From assembly GCF_000687475.1 (NCBI RefSeq), contig NC_057318.1:6014001-6078000 (forward strand): DNA of 64,000 nucleotides, read 5' to 3'. The stretch is from Ustilaginoidea virens (taxonomy: Eukaryota; Ascomycota; Sordariomycetes; Hypocreales; Clavicipitaceae). The notes below the pieces were generated by a model. It ran no database searches. It was not told the DNA's origin and saw only the letters and a list, made by a program, of their open reading frames with translations. Shown piece after piece: positions 49,669 through 60,159 of the stretch; the first letter of the stretch is position 1; every line of letters begins with the position of its first letter. The position numbers and the translations under genes are program-made.

Positions 49669-49759
49669 TTTAAATAGACTCTCTTAGCCTTGCTATTATA
49701 ACCTCACATTATAGAGCCGATAATGCAGGCTATATAAAATATCGAGATGAGTACACCTA

Positions 49760-50880
49760 GAGAAACGGGTATAGATAACTCGAGACCATAACGCCCCCGA
49801 TATAATATATATACCCGAGTAGAGCAGTTCGCATCGGGGTTATAACAGATAGAGGCGCAAATGCAGACTAACGCGCAATACCTTACTGCCGTTGCCGCCT
49901 TACTATAGACCCTCCTTGCGAACTAGTTAAATAGCTCCTAAAATGCTACCTAATTAGCCCCGGTCGTATAATAGAACGCCCCCTTCCCTACGGCTTAAGA
50001 TACCTAGCTAAAATGCAAGCCGATCCTAATGGGGGACCCCTTTAATAGCAAAAAGGCTATATTTATAGCCTGGCGGACCTTTATGTAATATAAGCTTGAG
50101 GTCGATAAGGAATTTATTAGGGATAAAAAGACCTAATAGATATTTATCTTCTAGAACCTTTTATCTATAGTCTAATTATAGGTCGCGGCCTTTTTTAAGA
50201 ATAGTGCGGCTTGCGATTATAATATAATAAAGTTCTTCGAATACCTCTAATATCTCTTTAAGGACCTGTACTGATAGAATTATGCTATTATTAAGCTTAA
50301 GCACTCTTTATACTAGGGCCCTAAGGAACTTTTTGCTGCCTTCTTTATGCGATTCGAGGAAAAACTTGCATTTATTAGCGGTCTCGGTTAGCCTAAGGAA
50401 GTTAAGCTTAAATACCTCCAATTAGCGCTTAATACTTATATAGCTGATAAAATTATTAGCTTTAGGGTCTCCTATTATAATTATTATTCGGCGGTAGACT
50501 ATTACCAATAAATTGCTATTGATATTGAGACTAATTTGACTATTAATTACTATATAGGTTTAACCCATTCCCGACCGATATATACCTAGGATTCTAAGGG
50601 CGATATATAAATATTAGGTGTTAATAAGCTGGACTCGAAGGGTAATTAGTATATGCCTAAGGCGATATAGGTTTCTAAAGAATAGTATAAAGATTATAGG
50701 AAGAAAGGTTTTTATCTTTAGTATAGCTCTCTTAATTATTAGATATTTATATACTACTTATTGCCGGCAATCTGACCTAATATAGTTAAGGTGGCCTCGC
50801 TTGACTTATAAGTCGTAGAGGTCGAAAGTAGCGATAAAGATTAGGAAAAAAAATAGCCTTTAAACCTAGTCTTATTAGAG
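49760..50880 (+). pseudogene. Gypsy C gag remnant
   Basis: The plus-strand frame can be followed through stops. It contains MGDPFNSKKA at about 50,029 and FFMRFEEKLAFISGLG at about 50,341-50,390, typical of fungal Gypsy gag. No zinc knuckle was clearly seen. Confidence 0.7.
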
Positions 50881-50959
50881 GGCTTAAGATGCGCGTATAG
50901 ACCCCGGCCTAATTATAAAAGGAATTAGAGGAGATCGCAAAATAAATAGATAGATACCC

Positions 50960-53900
50960 CTTTTTAGTACCGATCTTATATAAATCCTATACCTTTATTA
51001 ATATTTTGATCGACTCGGGATATAATTACTATAACGCTATAAGCGAAAAGATAGTATAACGGTTAAGCCTCTAATTTATCCGCCTGCTATAATATAGGGA
51101 AATCAGAATAGCAGTAGATATTTAAAGCCGTTTAGGAGAATATAAGGTAATATATTCCTCTATTACCTATATTATCTATATAGCGATCGATATCGATAGA
51201 TAGCCGTCTATAGTTATACTTTATATTATCTTAGGCCTTACCTATGATATTATCCTTAGGATGCTTTAGATAGAGCATTATAATGTTATACTATAGGCAA
51301 AGCGATACTAATTAAAGATCGGATCGGTAGGTGGCCTTATCGTTAAGGAATTAATAAAAAGGCAATAGGGGCTGATTGTAATAAATATCTTTAGCTTGGT
51401 CTTCTACGGTATATTAAAGCGGGCGAAATACTCTAGGGACCGGTCGACTTCCTTTATTGCGATAAGCTTATAGGAGATAATATATATCCTCTGCGTTATA
51501 CTGCCACCTTATTAAAATTCTGCCCTATAATCGTAGGAGCCGCGGGTACTCTTAATAGAATTATAGGAATTCGCCGACCTTTTTAATAAGGAGAAGGCTT
51601 CTAGTCTCCCTCTATATTGGGGTATATTAGACTACTATATCCGGCTTAAAAAGACTATAGATAGGAGCTAGCTAGACTTACCTTAGGGCCTATTATATAA
51701 TATGCTATAAGATTAGTTACTTAAGGTTTAAAGATAAGTAACCGACCTAATAGATAAAGGATAGATTTACGCGAGCTCTTTATCGGTAATAGCATTAGTC
51801 CTATTAGCTAGAAAAGGGAATAGCAGGTAGCGTTTTTACATTAACTACTAGGCCCTTAATAAGGTTACAGTCTAAGACCGATACCCCCTCCCTTTAATTA
51901 AGGAGACCTTACGATCCTTATCTTAGGCAAAATAGTTTACTAAGGTTAATATATATATAGCGTTCTATAAGATATATATTATAGAGGGCGATAAATATTT
52001 AATTATATTCTGTATACGATTTGGACTATTTGAATGGCTTATTATACTATTTAGCCTGATTAGGGCTCTTACAACCTTCTAAAGATATATTAATAGGGCC
52101 TTAGGGAATACGCTAGGAGATTTTATAATTGCCTACCTTAATAATATCTTAATTTATACTAGGGGAATAAAAGCGGACTATATAGGGTATATTAAGGAAG
52201 TCCTTCGATGATTATAAAAGGCCGGCTTAAATTTAGATCTTAATAAGTGCGATTTTATAGTAAAGGAGGTCTAGTACCTAGGATATATTATAACGGCTAG
52301 AAAGGAAATCTATTTAGACCCCAAAAAAATTAAGGCCATTTAGAACTAGGAAGTACCTACGAAATTAAAAGGCGTTTATAGTTTCCTTAGTTTTACTAAC
52401 TTTTATTACGATTTTATCTTAGATTTCTCCTGCCTTATCGACCTTTTAGTTAGGTTAATAAAGAAAGGGGTCCTATTCTAATGGCTAGACGAAGAAAAGG
52501 CGGCATTTTAAGTACTTAAGTAGTATTTTATATCGTCTCTAGTTCTCGCCTAATAGGACCCCAATAAGGAGATAGTCCTTAAGGCAGATAGTTCTAGTAT
52601 AGCCCTTAGCAGCTATCTATTATAAATCGGGGAGGATAGTATACTCTACCCTATTATATATTATTCTGCTTGCTTATCGGATACAGAATAGAATTATACT
52701 ATATACGATAAGGAACTCCTTACTATTATCTTTTGCCTTAAGGTATAATTAATAGAATTCTGCTTAGTAGCCTCCCCCTTTATTATCTTTACCGACTATA
52801 AGAACCTAGAGTATTTTGCCTAATTATAAGAAATATCCGAGCGATAAGCCTAATAGGCTAAAACTCTAGCGCTTTTTAATTTCTATCTTTAGTATAGGCT
52901 AGGGTTATAAGCCTAACGCCCTAATATGCTTTCTCGATAGGAATAAAAGGCAGATAGGGTGGAGCTATAAATCGGCTAGATCTTAAAACCGTTATTTATT
53001 TTAGTACTTAATATAGATAAGATAGAAGGCGAGATAATACCGACCTTAGCCCTATAGACTACCCTACCTTACGGCCTATATATTTTTACCGACTCCTACC
53101 TTTAAGCTATTTAGGATTAAGCGATATCTAAAGATAGTATATATTAGGCTCGATAGATAGTAATTGCGAATAGGGAACAATAATTTCTAGTAGAGGCGGC
53201 GATATAAGAATAAATTGCTAATTATACCCTAAATATATACGGCGTACTCCTTTACCGGGTATAGGTATAGCTTCTATTATTTAAGCCCTTAACTACTATA
53301 GTGATCTAATGCTATTATGACTCGCCTATTATGGGCTACCTAGGGAAAAACACTACCTTCTAATTATTGCGATAAGATTATTACTTTGATAATATATCGT
53401 CTAAGGTAGCGAAATACGTTTAGAATTGCTAATACCGTAGGGTGCATAAGAGCCGCTAATTGCGCTAGGGGTTATTATAACCGCTACTAATTGCGGACTG
53501 CTTTTAGTTATAGATATCAGTCGATTTTATGACCGACCTTCTTACTTATAATGCTTCCGACCTGCGATTCCTTATAGTTATTATAAATCGCTTATCGAAG
53601 TATATCTAGCTTAAGGCTATGCACTTAATAAAAGTAGAAGATTATATAGAATGCTTCTAATAGTGCTAGTAGCGCTTTTATAGCTTCCCTAAGGAGATTA
53701 TTAGCAATTAAGGTTCAGATTAGGTAGGCTAATTTTAGTCTATACTATATAAATTAGTTGGGATTAAGCAATTTCTATTAATAGCGTACTACCCTTAAAC
53801 CGATGGCGGTATAAAGCGAATAAACTAAGAGGTATAAGCGGTCCTCCGTATTATAGTTTCCTTTAATTAGTACGATTAGCTATACTATCTCGCGGTATAT

Positions 53901-54620
53901 TAACTCGCGTTAAATAACTGGATATTATCTATTACTAGGTTTAGCCTAAACCGGCTGCTTAATAGGTTTGATATTCCGATTATCGCCCTACCTCTAGAGG
54001 TAACCCTAAGCTTAATTACCCCGAAGGGATATACGGCCTTCTTTTTTAGTAACCTTAAAGAGGGATAGGAATTAGCCTAGGCTACTATCGCCTTTGCATA
54101 ATAATGATAGTAAGATACTACTAACCGTTTATAATGCCTGGCCGAGCGCTTCTAGGTTAGTAATTAGGTATAATTAAACCTCTAGAATATTAAAACGAAC
54201 CGCCTATATAAGAAGCTCGATTAGGTCTTTACTAAATATACTATTATTGCTATCCTATTACCGCTTAATATCTAGCTTGATATCCTATAAGGTATCTATT
54301 TAGTTTTCTATATTGATCTAGTTGAGTAAGCTGCTTTTAATTTATTACCTAATTAGGTAATAACTAATATACGACCTAGGCCCCTATTTATCCTCCCTTA
54401 AGACTCTATAAACCTATATAAGGAGTATAAGGTTAAGGAGATACTTATAGTAAAGAATATATAGGGCTAGGGATGGAAACGCAATATATTCGTAAAGTGG
54501 AAAGAGTATGATTTACCGATATAGGAACCCCTAGAAAACTTTAAGGATACTACTGTATAAGAAATATTCGAGGCTAAATAGGGGGATATTAGGACTTATA
54601 ATAGGCCTAGCTAGGTCTCG
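50960..54620 (+). pseudogene. Gypsy C pol remnant: protease, RT, RNase H, integrase, chromodomain
   Basis: Protease ILIDSGYNYYN at about 51,003-51,035; RT with IRFGLFEWLI (about 52,015-52,045), AYLNNILIYT (about 52,131-52,160) and LGYII (about 52,280); RNase H around 52,570-52,830; integrase with LIVIINRLSKYI (about 53,573-53,608) and AYYP-TDGG (about 53,788-53,812); chromodomain with FVKWKEYDLP then EPLENF at 54,489-54,540. The stops are chiefly TAG/TAA. Confidence 0.88.
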
Positions 54621-55220
54621 AAATAGGGTCTATTAGACTAATAAATAATGCCGAATGCCTACTACTATAAGCAAAATATAAAATAATAAAAATACTTTAA
54701 AAAAAAAAAATATAATAAACTAAACCGGGGCCGATATAGGCTTACCCCTAATATGCCCCCTCTTAGGGCTACTCTTTATCTCCCTAAGCCTCCTCCTATT
54801 CTTATAATAGTATATAGGCCGGTAGCGGCAGGGGTCCTCGCGGGGTAGGGCGCGCATATAGACTATATATTAGATAGGGATAGTTCCCTATATATCTATA
54901 ATATAATGGAGTCTGTGGGCCACTATAAGGCGAATACGGCGGGGGCATACTAAGAGACGATAAGACCCTTTAATAAGATAGGGCCGGGCGATACAGCATC
55001 TGCGGCGGTAGCTATAATAAAGATAGCGAGGGCGTAGAGGGCTATAGAGCAGGTTCTGCCTACTATTATAGGGGTTATAGCAGATAATTTTATGCTAGCG
55101 GCGGCGGAGCCTCTATATAGTACTAGCCGCCCTAGTCGTATAATAGTTCCCCTTTTGCGTAATACGCAGGGAGGGCGGGATAAAATAGGGGCGGGGGCAG
55201 CTAGGGATATTAAGCTCTAA
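54621..55220 (+). pseudogene. C-terminal extension of the Gypsy C polyprotein (unidentified)
   Basis: The chromodomain frame continues past 54,620 with few stops. It passes a Lys/Tyr-rich stretch (54,660-54,720) and a Pro-rich part (about 54,752-54,810) to a TAA at 55218-55220. From the ATG at 54906 there are 105 codons broken by only one TAA and one TAG. The content is Ala/Ile-rich. I recognise no domain. Alternatively the ATG at 54906 starts a separate small ORF. Confidence 0.5.
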
Positions 55221-55950
55221 CCTAGTATTACTCTATCCTAGCATAATATTCCCAGGCTTCTATTTGCGTTTCCCTTATAATATTTAGTATAGGGGCGAGA
55301 TTAATAATAGACCTAGCCTAATGCTAGGAGGGCGTTAACGCCGCGGATATAGCAGAAATTATACTGGAGGCATCTTATAGCCCGAATGCCAAATATAAGG
55401 CGCGGGGGGCCACCTACTCGGTAGTAAAAGCACAATACTATTAATTATTTAAAGCCTAAAACTTAGGGGTTAAGATAGTAGCATGCGCTTTCTGTATATC
55501 TGTCTTAGGATAGGTAGGCTCTATAATGGCCCTCCCCTTCTTTATTGCTTTAATCTAGTTGCGTAGGATGCGTCGTAATATAGGGTTCCCCGCGAGATAT
55601 TAATTAAGCTATATATAGGATGCATAGGAATTAGTATAGCTTTTGCACCCCTTTGCTCTTCTATAACGCTTATAAATAAGTAGCTCTCTAGTCGCTTATA
55701 TACATTTAGTGCATTTATCGTATAAGAACTTTTCGTTTTTCGTATATTAATATTTTTTATCTAAGGAGTCCCCCTCTAAAAGATAGTTACTAGCGGCGCG
55801 GTATAGTTTTTAGGGACGAGTAGGATCCGATTCCCCTCTAATAGAGGCACTACTAGTAGCAGACAAAGATATATTCGGGTTCTATATAGGGTTAGCACGA
55901 GACGCTCGCGATATAGGTAAGGACTTAAGACTTACTAATAGGCTTTACAT
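55220..55950 (-). pseudogene. antisense Cys-containing ORF in the 3' region of Gypsy C (unidentified)
   Basis: On the strand opposite to gag-pol, a frame opens with ATG at 55950 and runs about 240 codons. Its interruptions are TAA/TAG only, as expected if Gln codons CAA/CAG were hit by RIP. The N-terminal third is Ser/Arg-rich, then comes FLYDKCTKC, and about 20 residues later a third Cys in KGCKSY. The C-terminal part is Ala/Ile/Gln-rich and ends near AWEYYARIE. A small zinc-binding or nucleic-acid-binding protein is possible; I know no family match. The 3' limit is uncertain because the frame may continue under the sense extension. Confidence 0.5.
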
Positions 55951-56511
55951 ATAGGCTAGATCGGGTCTTACTACGAAAGGAGTTAGTAGCCAGTTATAAT
56001 AAAAATAGAATTCGGTAAGGAATACTAATGCGGAAGGGGCGGAAATAATACTTCAACCGATTAGTATATAATACGGGCTTAATGCAGGATAAAAACTTAC
56101 GATAATAGGGACCTTTAATATTTGGTAATAGCCTTAATAGGAAGAAGGGAAAAAGGAAAAGAGCCCCCAGTAAAAAATAATAAAAACTATAGGGAGATTT
56201 CTAGCCGGTAGTTAGCAAAAAATTTTTTTATAACGTTCCTAGCTATACCAGTTAATCTCCAGCTGGTAGCGCGATAATAAACTTCCACATGCTTCCACTA
56301 TACTATTCCTAATTAACGACTATACGACTCCTATTAATTGTATGGCTATATCTATTATGCTTATAGATGAATCCTTCTTATACCCGGCAATTAGCCTATA
56401 TATAAATTTAAGGATATCGCGGCGTAGTAATCGGCGATATGATTAGTCTTTAGTAGAGTACTAATTGATGATAGAAGGCGATTTTTCCGACTCTAAGGCG
56501 GAGGAGGGGGG

Positions 56512-56755
56512 TATATTACGGGCTCGGGCTACGCCCGCGCTATAATATGGCTAGGACTTGGGCTGCGCCTGCGATTAGCCTAAGGAGTATCGGCATAGGG
56601 TTACGAGGGCTCGCTAAGGACTCGGCCTATGCTACATACAGGCATAAATAGACTACTCAGAGGCCCCTATTCGGGTCCTCTTCCTTTCCTCCTTAGTCTA
56701 TTTAATATATTCATTCGACGCCTATTCGCAGTAGCCCTAGGGCCAGTCCTTTACA
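56512..56755 (+). repeat. 3' LTR of Gypsy C
   Basis: TATTACGGGCTCGG...CAGTCCTTTACA. Its start is TG/CA-to-TA altered relative to the 5' LTR (TGTCACGG to TATTACGG), as RIP would produce. Confidence 0.88.
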
Positions 56756-56760
56756 GCATT

Positions 56761-58256
56761 ATCGGATAAGGCGTTAGGGCCGGTAGTTAAGGCATTTAGG
56801 CCTATAGGCCGCGATACCGCGATTCGTAATATCTAGTATTAGAGGCGGTATTAGCTTAAAGGGTATTATTATTGGGGTCCTCTATTGAGGGAAGTATATC
56901 ATTAGGGCCTATGACTCGACCCCTATTAGGCATACTATAACCTTAGGGGGCATTAAGGTAGCCGCCTCGGCTAGCCCAGCTAGGGGTATAATCCCTAGAG
57001 CGATGTATTTGATTGGGTTGGTCTTATAGGCTGTAATTATTAGCCGTTATATATTGTTATTAATAATAGGAGCTCTCCCCTATTTCGAATAGCGGCCTAT
57101 TATAAATAGGTATCTTCCCTTTTAGTTATTAGGACCGGCCCCTATCTTCTTCTTTTTCTTTAATAGGGGCAGAGGTAGGGGCATAAGGCTTCTTCGATAT
57201 AAAGGGGGGGACGATAGGTTATTATAACTATAATCGTTCTATTAGTATAATGAAGTTCTTTAGCGTTAATAGGGCTTATAAGAGCTATAACGCGAGCCTT
57301 AGTAAGGGTATTCGCATAACTATTATAGGGGCTTATAATGATAATAATAAGGGCCTTATGTGTATATATAAGGGCGTATTTTAAAGCCTTTATATCTCTT
57401 GCTTGGTATTACCGATAGGTAGTAAGGCTTCCCTAGTAGGGTTAAGCTAGGATAGGAATACGCTACGAGCAAGTTGCTGGGTTACTTCCTCTTAAGGCTA
57501 TTATGGATTCTGTTATTATTAAAGGCATTTAAGTAGGGTTGGTATTATTAGGGAACCCGATACTCCAATATATATGCCGCGTTCCCGTAATATTAAGCGG
57601 AATTGCCGTAAAACCTAAGTATTAATACGGTAGAATAGGGCTTCATTCTACTCGCTATAATCCTCGCGGAATTATTCCTAGAGATCATCATCCAGGTAGG
57701 TATTTTCCTTATAGGTATCTATAAGGAACGCGATACGGTTGTATAGCTATATATTTATAATATTCTTAAGGTCGACGGGCTCTATAGCGTTAGTCTAATT
57801 ATCATTAAAGAGTAAGGCAAATCGTTATATCCTCTTAGGTAGCTCTTATAGTTATTATAATGATATTATAGTATTGAGAAGAGGGTTTGAAGAGAGGGGG
57901 GGGGGGGGGGATATATTATAAAGAGTATAAGATTCACTCTTATAAAGAGTATAAGATTCAAGAGGGCTTTTACCTATAGTAGTAAGGTAAAAGAAAGAAA
58001 GGGGTAGAATAGGAAGAGGTTATAAATCGTTCTTCCTAGATGCTAAGGGTATCTTTAAAGATTGTAATATTTAGTGTATTTTATTCTTCTTCGTGATAGA
58101 CGAGGGGAAGGAGAGGTTATAAATTATTCTCCCTCTAGTTAGCACAGCCAAGAAAGCTCAACTGCCTCTTCGAAATTAGTATCTTACTAATCTATAATGC
58201 ACCATTCTTTGCGGGATGTAATTATCCTATAAATAGTGGTTATTACTACTAATCAG
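56761..58256 (-). pseudogene. B' gag 5' part and leader
   Basis: Reverse complement of B1 25,695-about 27,200, including the same homopolymer tract (G run at about 57,895-57,910 against the C run at about 26,029-26,038). It continues B' exactly after the GCATT duplication and ends at the 5' LTR at 58257. Confidence 0.75.
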
Positions 58257-58589
58257 TATTGATATAAACTCGGGGTACCCAGTTGTATATAGGGTCGCGC
58301 GCGTAGTATCATGTACCATAAGGTCACCGGTCAAAGGTATGATTACTTCTTTAATTATGACTGACTATCTAAGAAGGAAGAAAGGAAGCAAAAGAGGGTA
58401 ATTACACGATATAGCCTTTTTATGCGTGCCGTGGTCACGTGCATCGGCGCAGTCGGGCCGGGCTGCCCGCGTGCCCTACCGGGCTCAGGGGTAAAGGGGC
58501 AAAAGGGGCCACATCGTGTGTGCGGCAGTATGCGCGGCACATCCGTTGCAATGTGCCCAATTGGGCACCTTACGACAGCGATTCCGACA
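58257..58589 (-). repeat. 5' LTR of Copia B'
   Basis: Reverse-oriented TATTGATATAAAC...GATTCCGACA, 333 bp, followed by the GTATC target duplication. Confidence 0.88.
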
Positions 58590-59405
58590 GTATCCGTTAA
58601 ATATTAAGGGTATAATTGGCGATAGCCTTATCTTAGGCTTGGCGTTAAAGCCTGCCTTAGTAAGCTCTAATTCCTCCCGTTAGAAGAAGGCATTATTACT
58701 TAATCCGAAGGTATCATTAGTCTATATACCTATAATACCGAAGCATATAATATCGCTAGTATTGTCAGATATCAATAAACAGGGGTTACAGGTTAAAGTG
58801 GTCATGCCTAACTTCTTATGATAGTGCCGGAAGTATATTGCCTACTAATAGGTGCCTACCTCAGCTATTCTATATAATGGCTTTACTACTTCTATAATCG
58901 TATTATTAGGGTATTAATACGCTATCTACTTAGGTAGCTTAGCGATAATCGATCTATTAAGGGTAGTAGATAACTATATATATGCCTATATAATATCCTG
59001 TATCTAAAGGAAGAGGCCGTAAGATTGTTATAGTGATAGGGCTATTAATATTAATAGCCGTTAACTCGCCTGTTAAATTATAGGGGATTAAATCAATATT
59101 AATCGCTTCTCGTTATCACTATAACCCTATATAATAAGCCTAGACTTCTTATATGGGGTATTTATGCCTTTGCCTTTGATTTCTTATACTATATATAAGT
59201 TGAATAGGCGTTAGGCTCTATATTGACCGATATTAAAAGTAATAAATCTAAATACATTATAGGCTTATAGTGCTTTAATCTCTATACGGTTAGACTATTT
59301 AAAAGGGGCTTTAGGGGTTATAATCTTTCCTTCCTAGCGTAATTAGCTAGTAAGCTATAGGTCGGCTTACTCTATTGCAGTAAGGAAAGAGATATTAATA
59401 ATAGT
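58590..59405 (-). mobile_element. Copia-type element B'', continuation (RT remnant)
   Basis: It resumes B'' after the B' insertion, starting with GTATC. It matches B' 30,486-31,350 (same orientation) and B2 41,570-40,700 reversed, so it is reverse transcriptase sequence. It is cut at 59406 by the LTR of A2; ATAGT at 59401-59405 is the likely target duplication. Confidence 0.8.
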
Positions 59406-60152
59406 TGTTGCAAAATGGTGACTCAGAACACTATTAGAAAGTATACTAAGTACCGACAGTGGCGTACAAGGCGTTGCAGAATAAAACAAAGAGCTGGTTA
59501 AAGATTTAAAGCGCACAAGAGGTTGACCAGAGCAAAGATGTCAGGGAAATCTGATTCTAATTGTTGGTAACTATTCTAGCTAGAAAGAGGGAATTTTGGG
59601 CATATTTCTACCATCTTGAAAAAGTGGTTAAAAATAATAAAAAACCGCAAAAATAGCGAAAAACCCGACGAAAAGTCGGTCTGCCCAACCGTGCCCAGTC
59701 TGTGCCCAATATCCTACCTAATGCCTACCCAACCAAGCCTAGTGGCTTGTAGCGGTGTGCCGGATGCCCTATAATAGCCTGCCGTACGGGCCGGAAGCCC
59801 TATATCGGTGTGCCGTACGGGCCGGAAGCCTTATACTGGTGTGCCGTAAAGGCGCGGTGTAGCGGGTGACTGTATGTAGAAGGCCGAAGGTGCTGTTTTG
59901 CCTATTTGGTAATCCCGTAGAAATGCGCCGCCTGTTGTGGGCCCTGTGGCCCACTGTGACCGGCCGCTGTGGCCGGCTGTGGGGCGCTGTGCCGGTGCCG
60001 TGACCGGCGCTATGGCCCACTATAATCGGCGTTGTGGGGCGCTATGCCCCACTATAGCGCCTGGTATAGCTACCGCGATATCTCAACGCAGAGACGTCGT
60101 ATGGTGGCGAGACTAGTACCAAAATACAGCTAAAAAGGCGCTGATTTCAATA
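59406..60152 (-). repeat. 3' LTR of Copia A2
   Basis: Reverse complement of the A LTR, TGTTGCAAAATGG...GATTTCAATA. It is longer by 19 bp than the A LTRs, partly from a duplicated CGTACGGGCCGGAAGCC-like unit at about 59,785-59,845. Confidence 0.88.
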
Positions 60153-60159
60153 CCCCCTC

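Larger units (their letters stand above)
49427..56755 (+). mobile_element. Ty3/Gypsy-type chromoviral LTR retrotransposon C, complete, inserted in B'
   Basis: LTRs 49427-49668 (242 bp) and 56512-56755 (244 bp), flanked by identical GCATT at 49422-49426 and 56756-56760; total 7,329 bp. A purine tract GCGGAGGAGGGGGG precedes the 3' LTR. RT comes before integrase, and a chromodomain follows, so this is a chromovirus-type Gypsy. About 1.8 kb of extra sequence lies between the chromodomain and the 3' LTR. Confidence 0.92.
29033..58589 (-). mobile_element. Copia-type element B', complete but split by elements A and C
   Basis: Full element in reverse orientation between LTRs 29033-29365 and 58257-58589 (both 333 bp), flanked by identical GTATC at 29028-29032 and 58590-58594. 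Removing A and C with their target duplications leaves about 7.2 kb, close to the 7.4 kb of B2. Order on the minus strand from the right: leader and gag (58,256-56,761 then 49,426-about 47,900), protease and integrase region (about 47,900-46,475), reverse transcriptase (about 31,450-30,500), RNase H (30,127-29,816). All frames are broken. Confidence 0.88.

Noticed and set aside
57895..57911. Long G run (and the matching C run at 26,029-26,038) as a possible telomeric or G-quadruplex element
   Set aside because: Both are the same place in the leader of the B family, an inherited homopolymer; no telomere repeat is present.
29028..58594. Repeated LTRs seen as tandem or CRISPR-like arrays
   Set aside because: Spacing is in kilobases, the ends are TG...CA, and target duplications pair them as LTRs; this is eukaryotic DNA.
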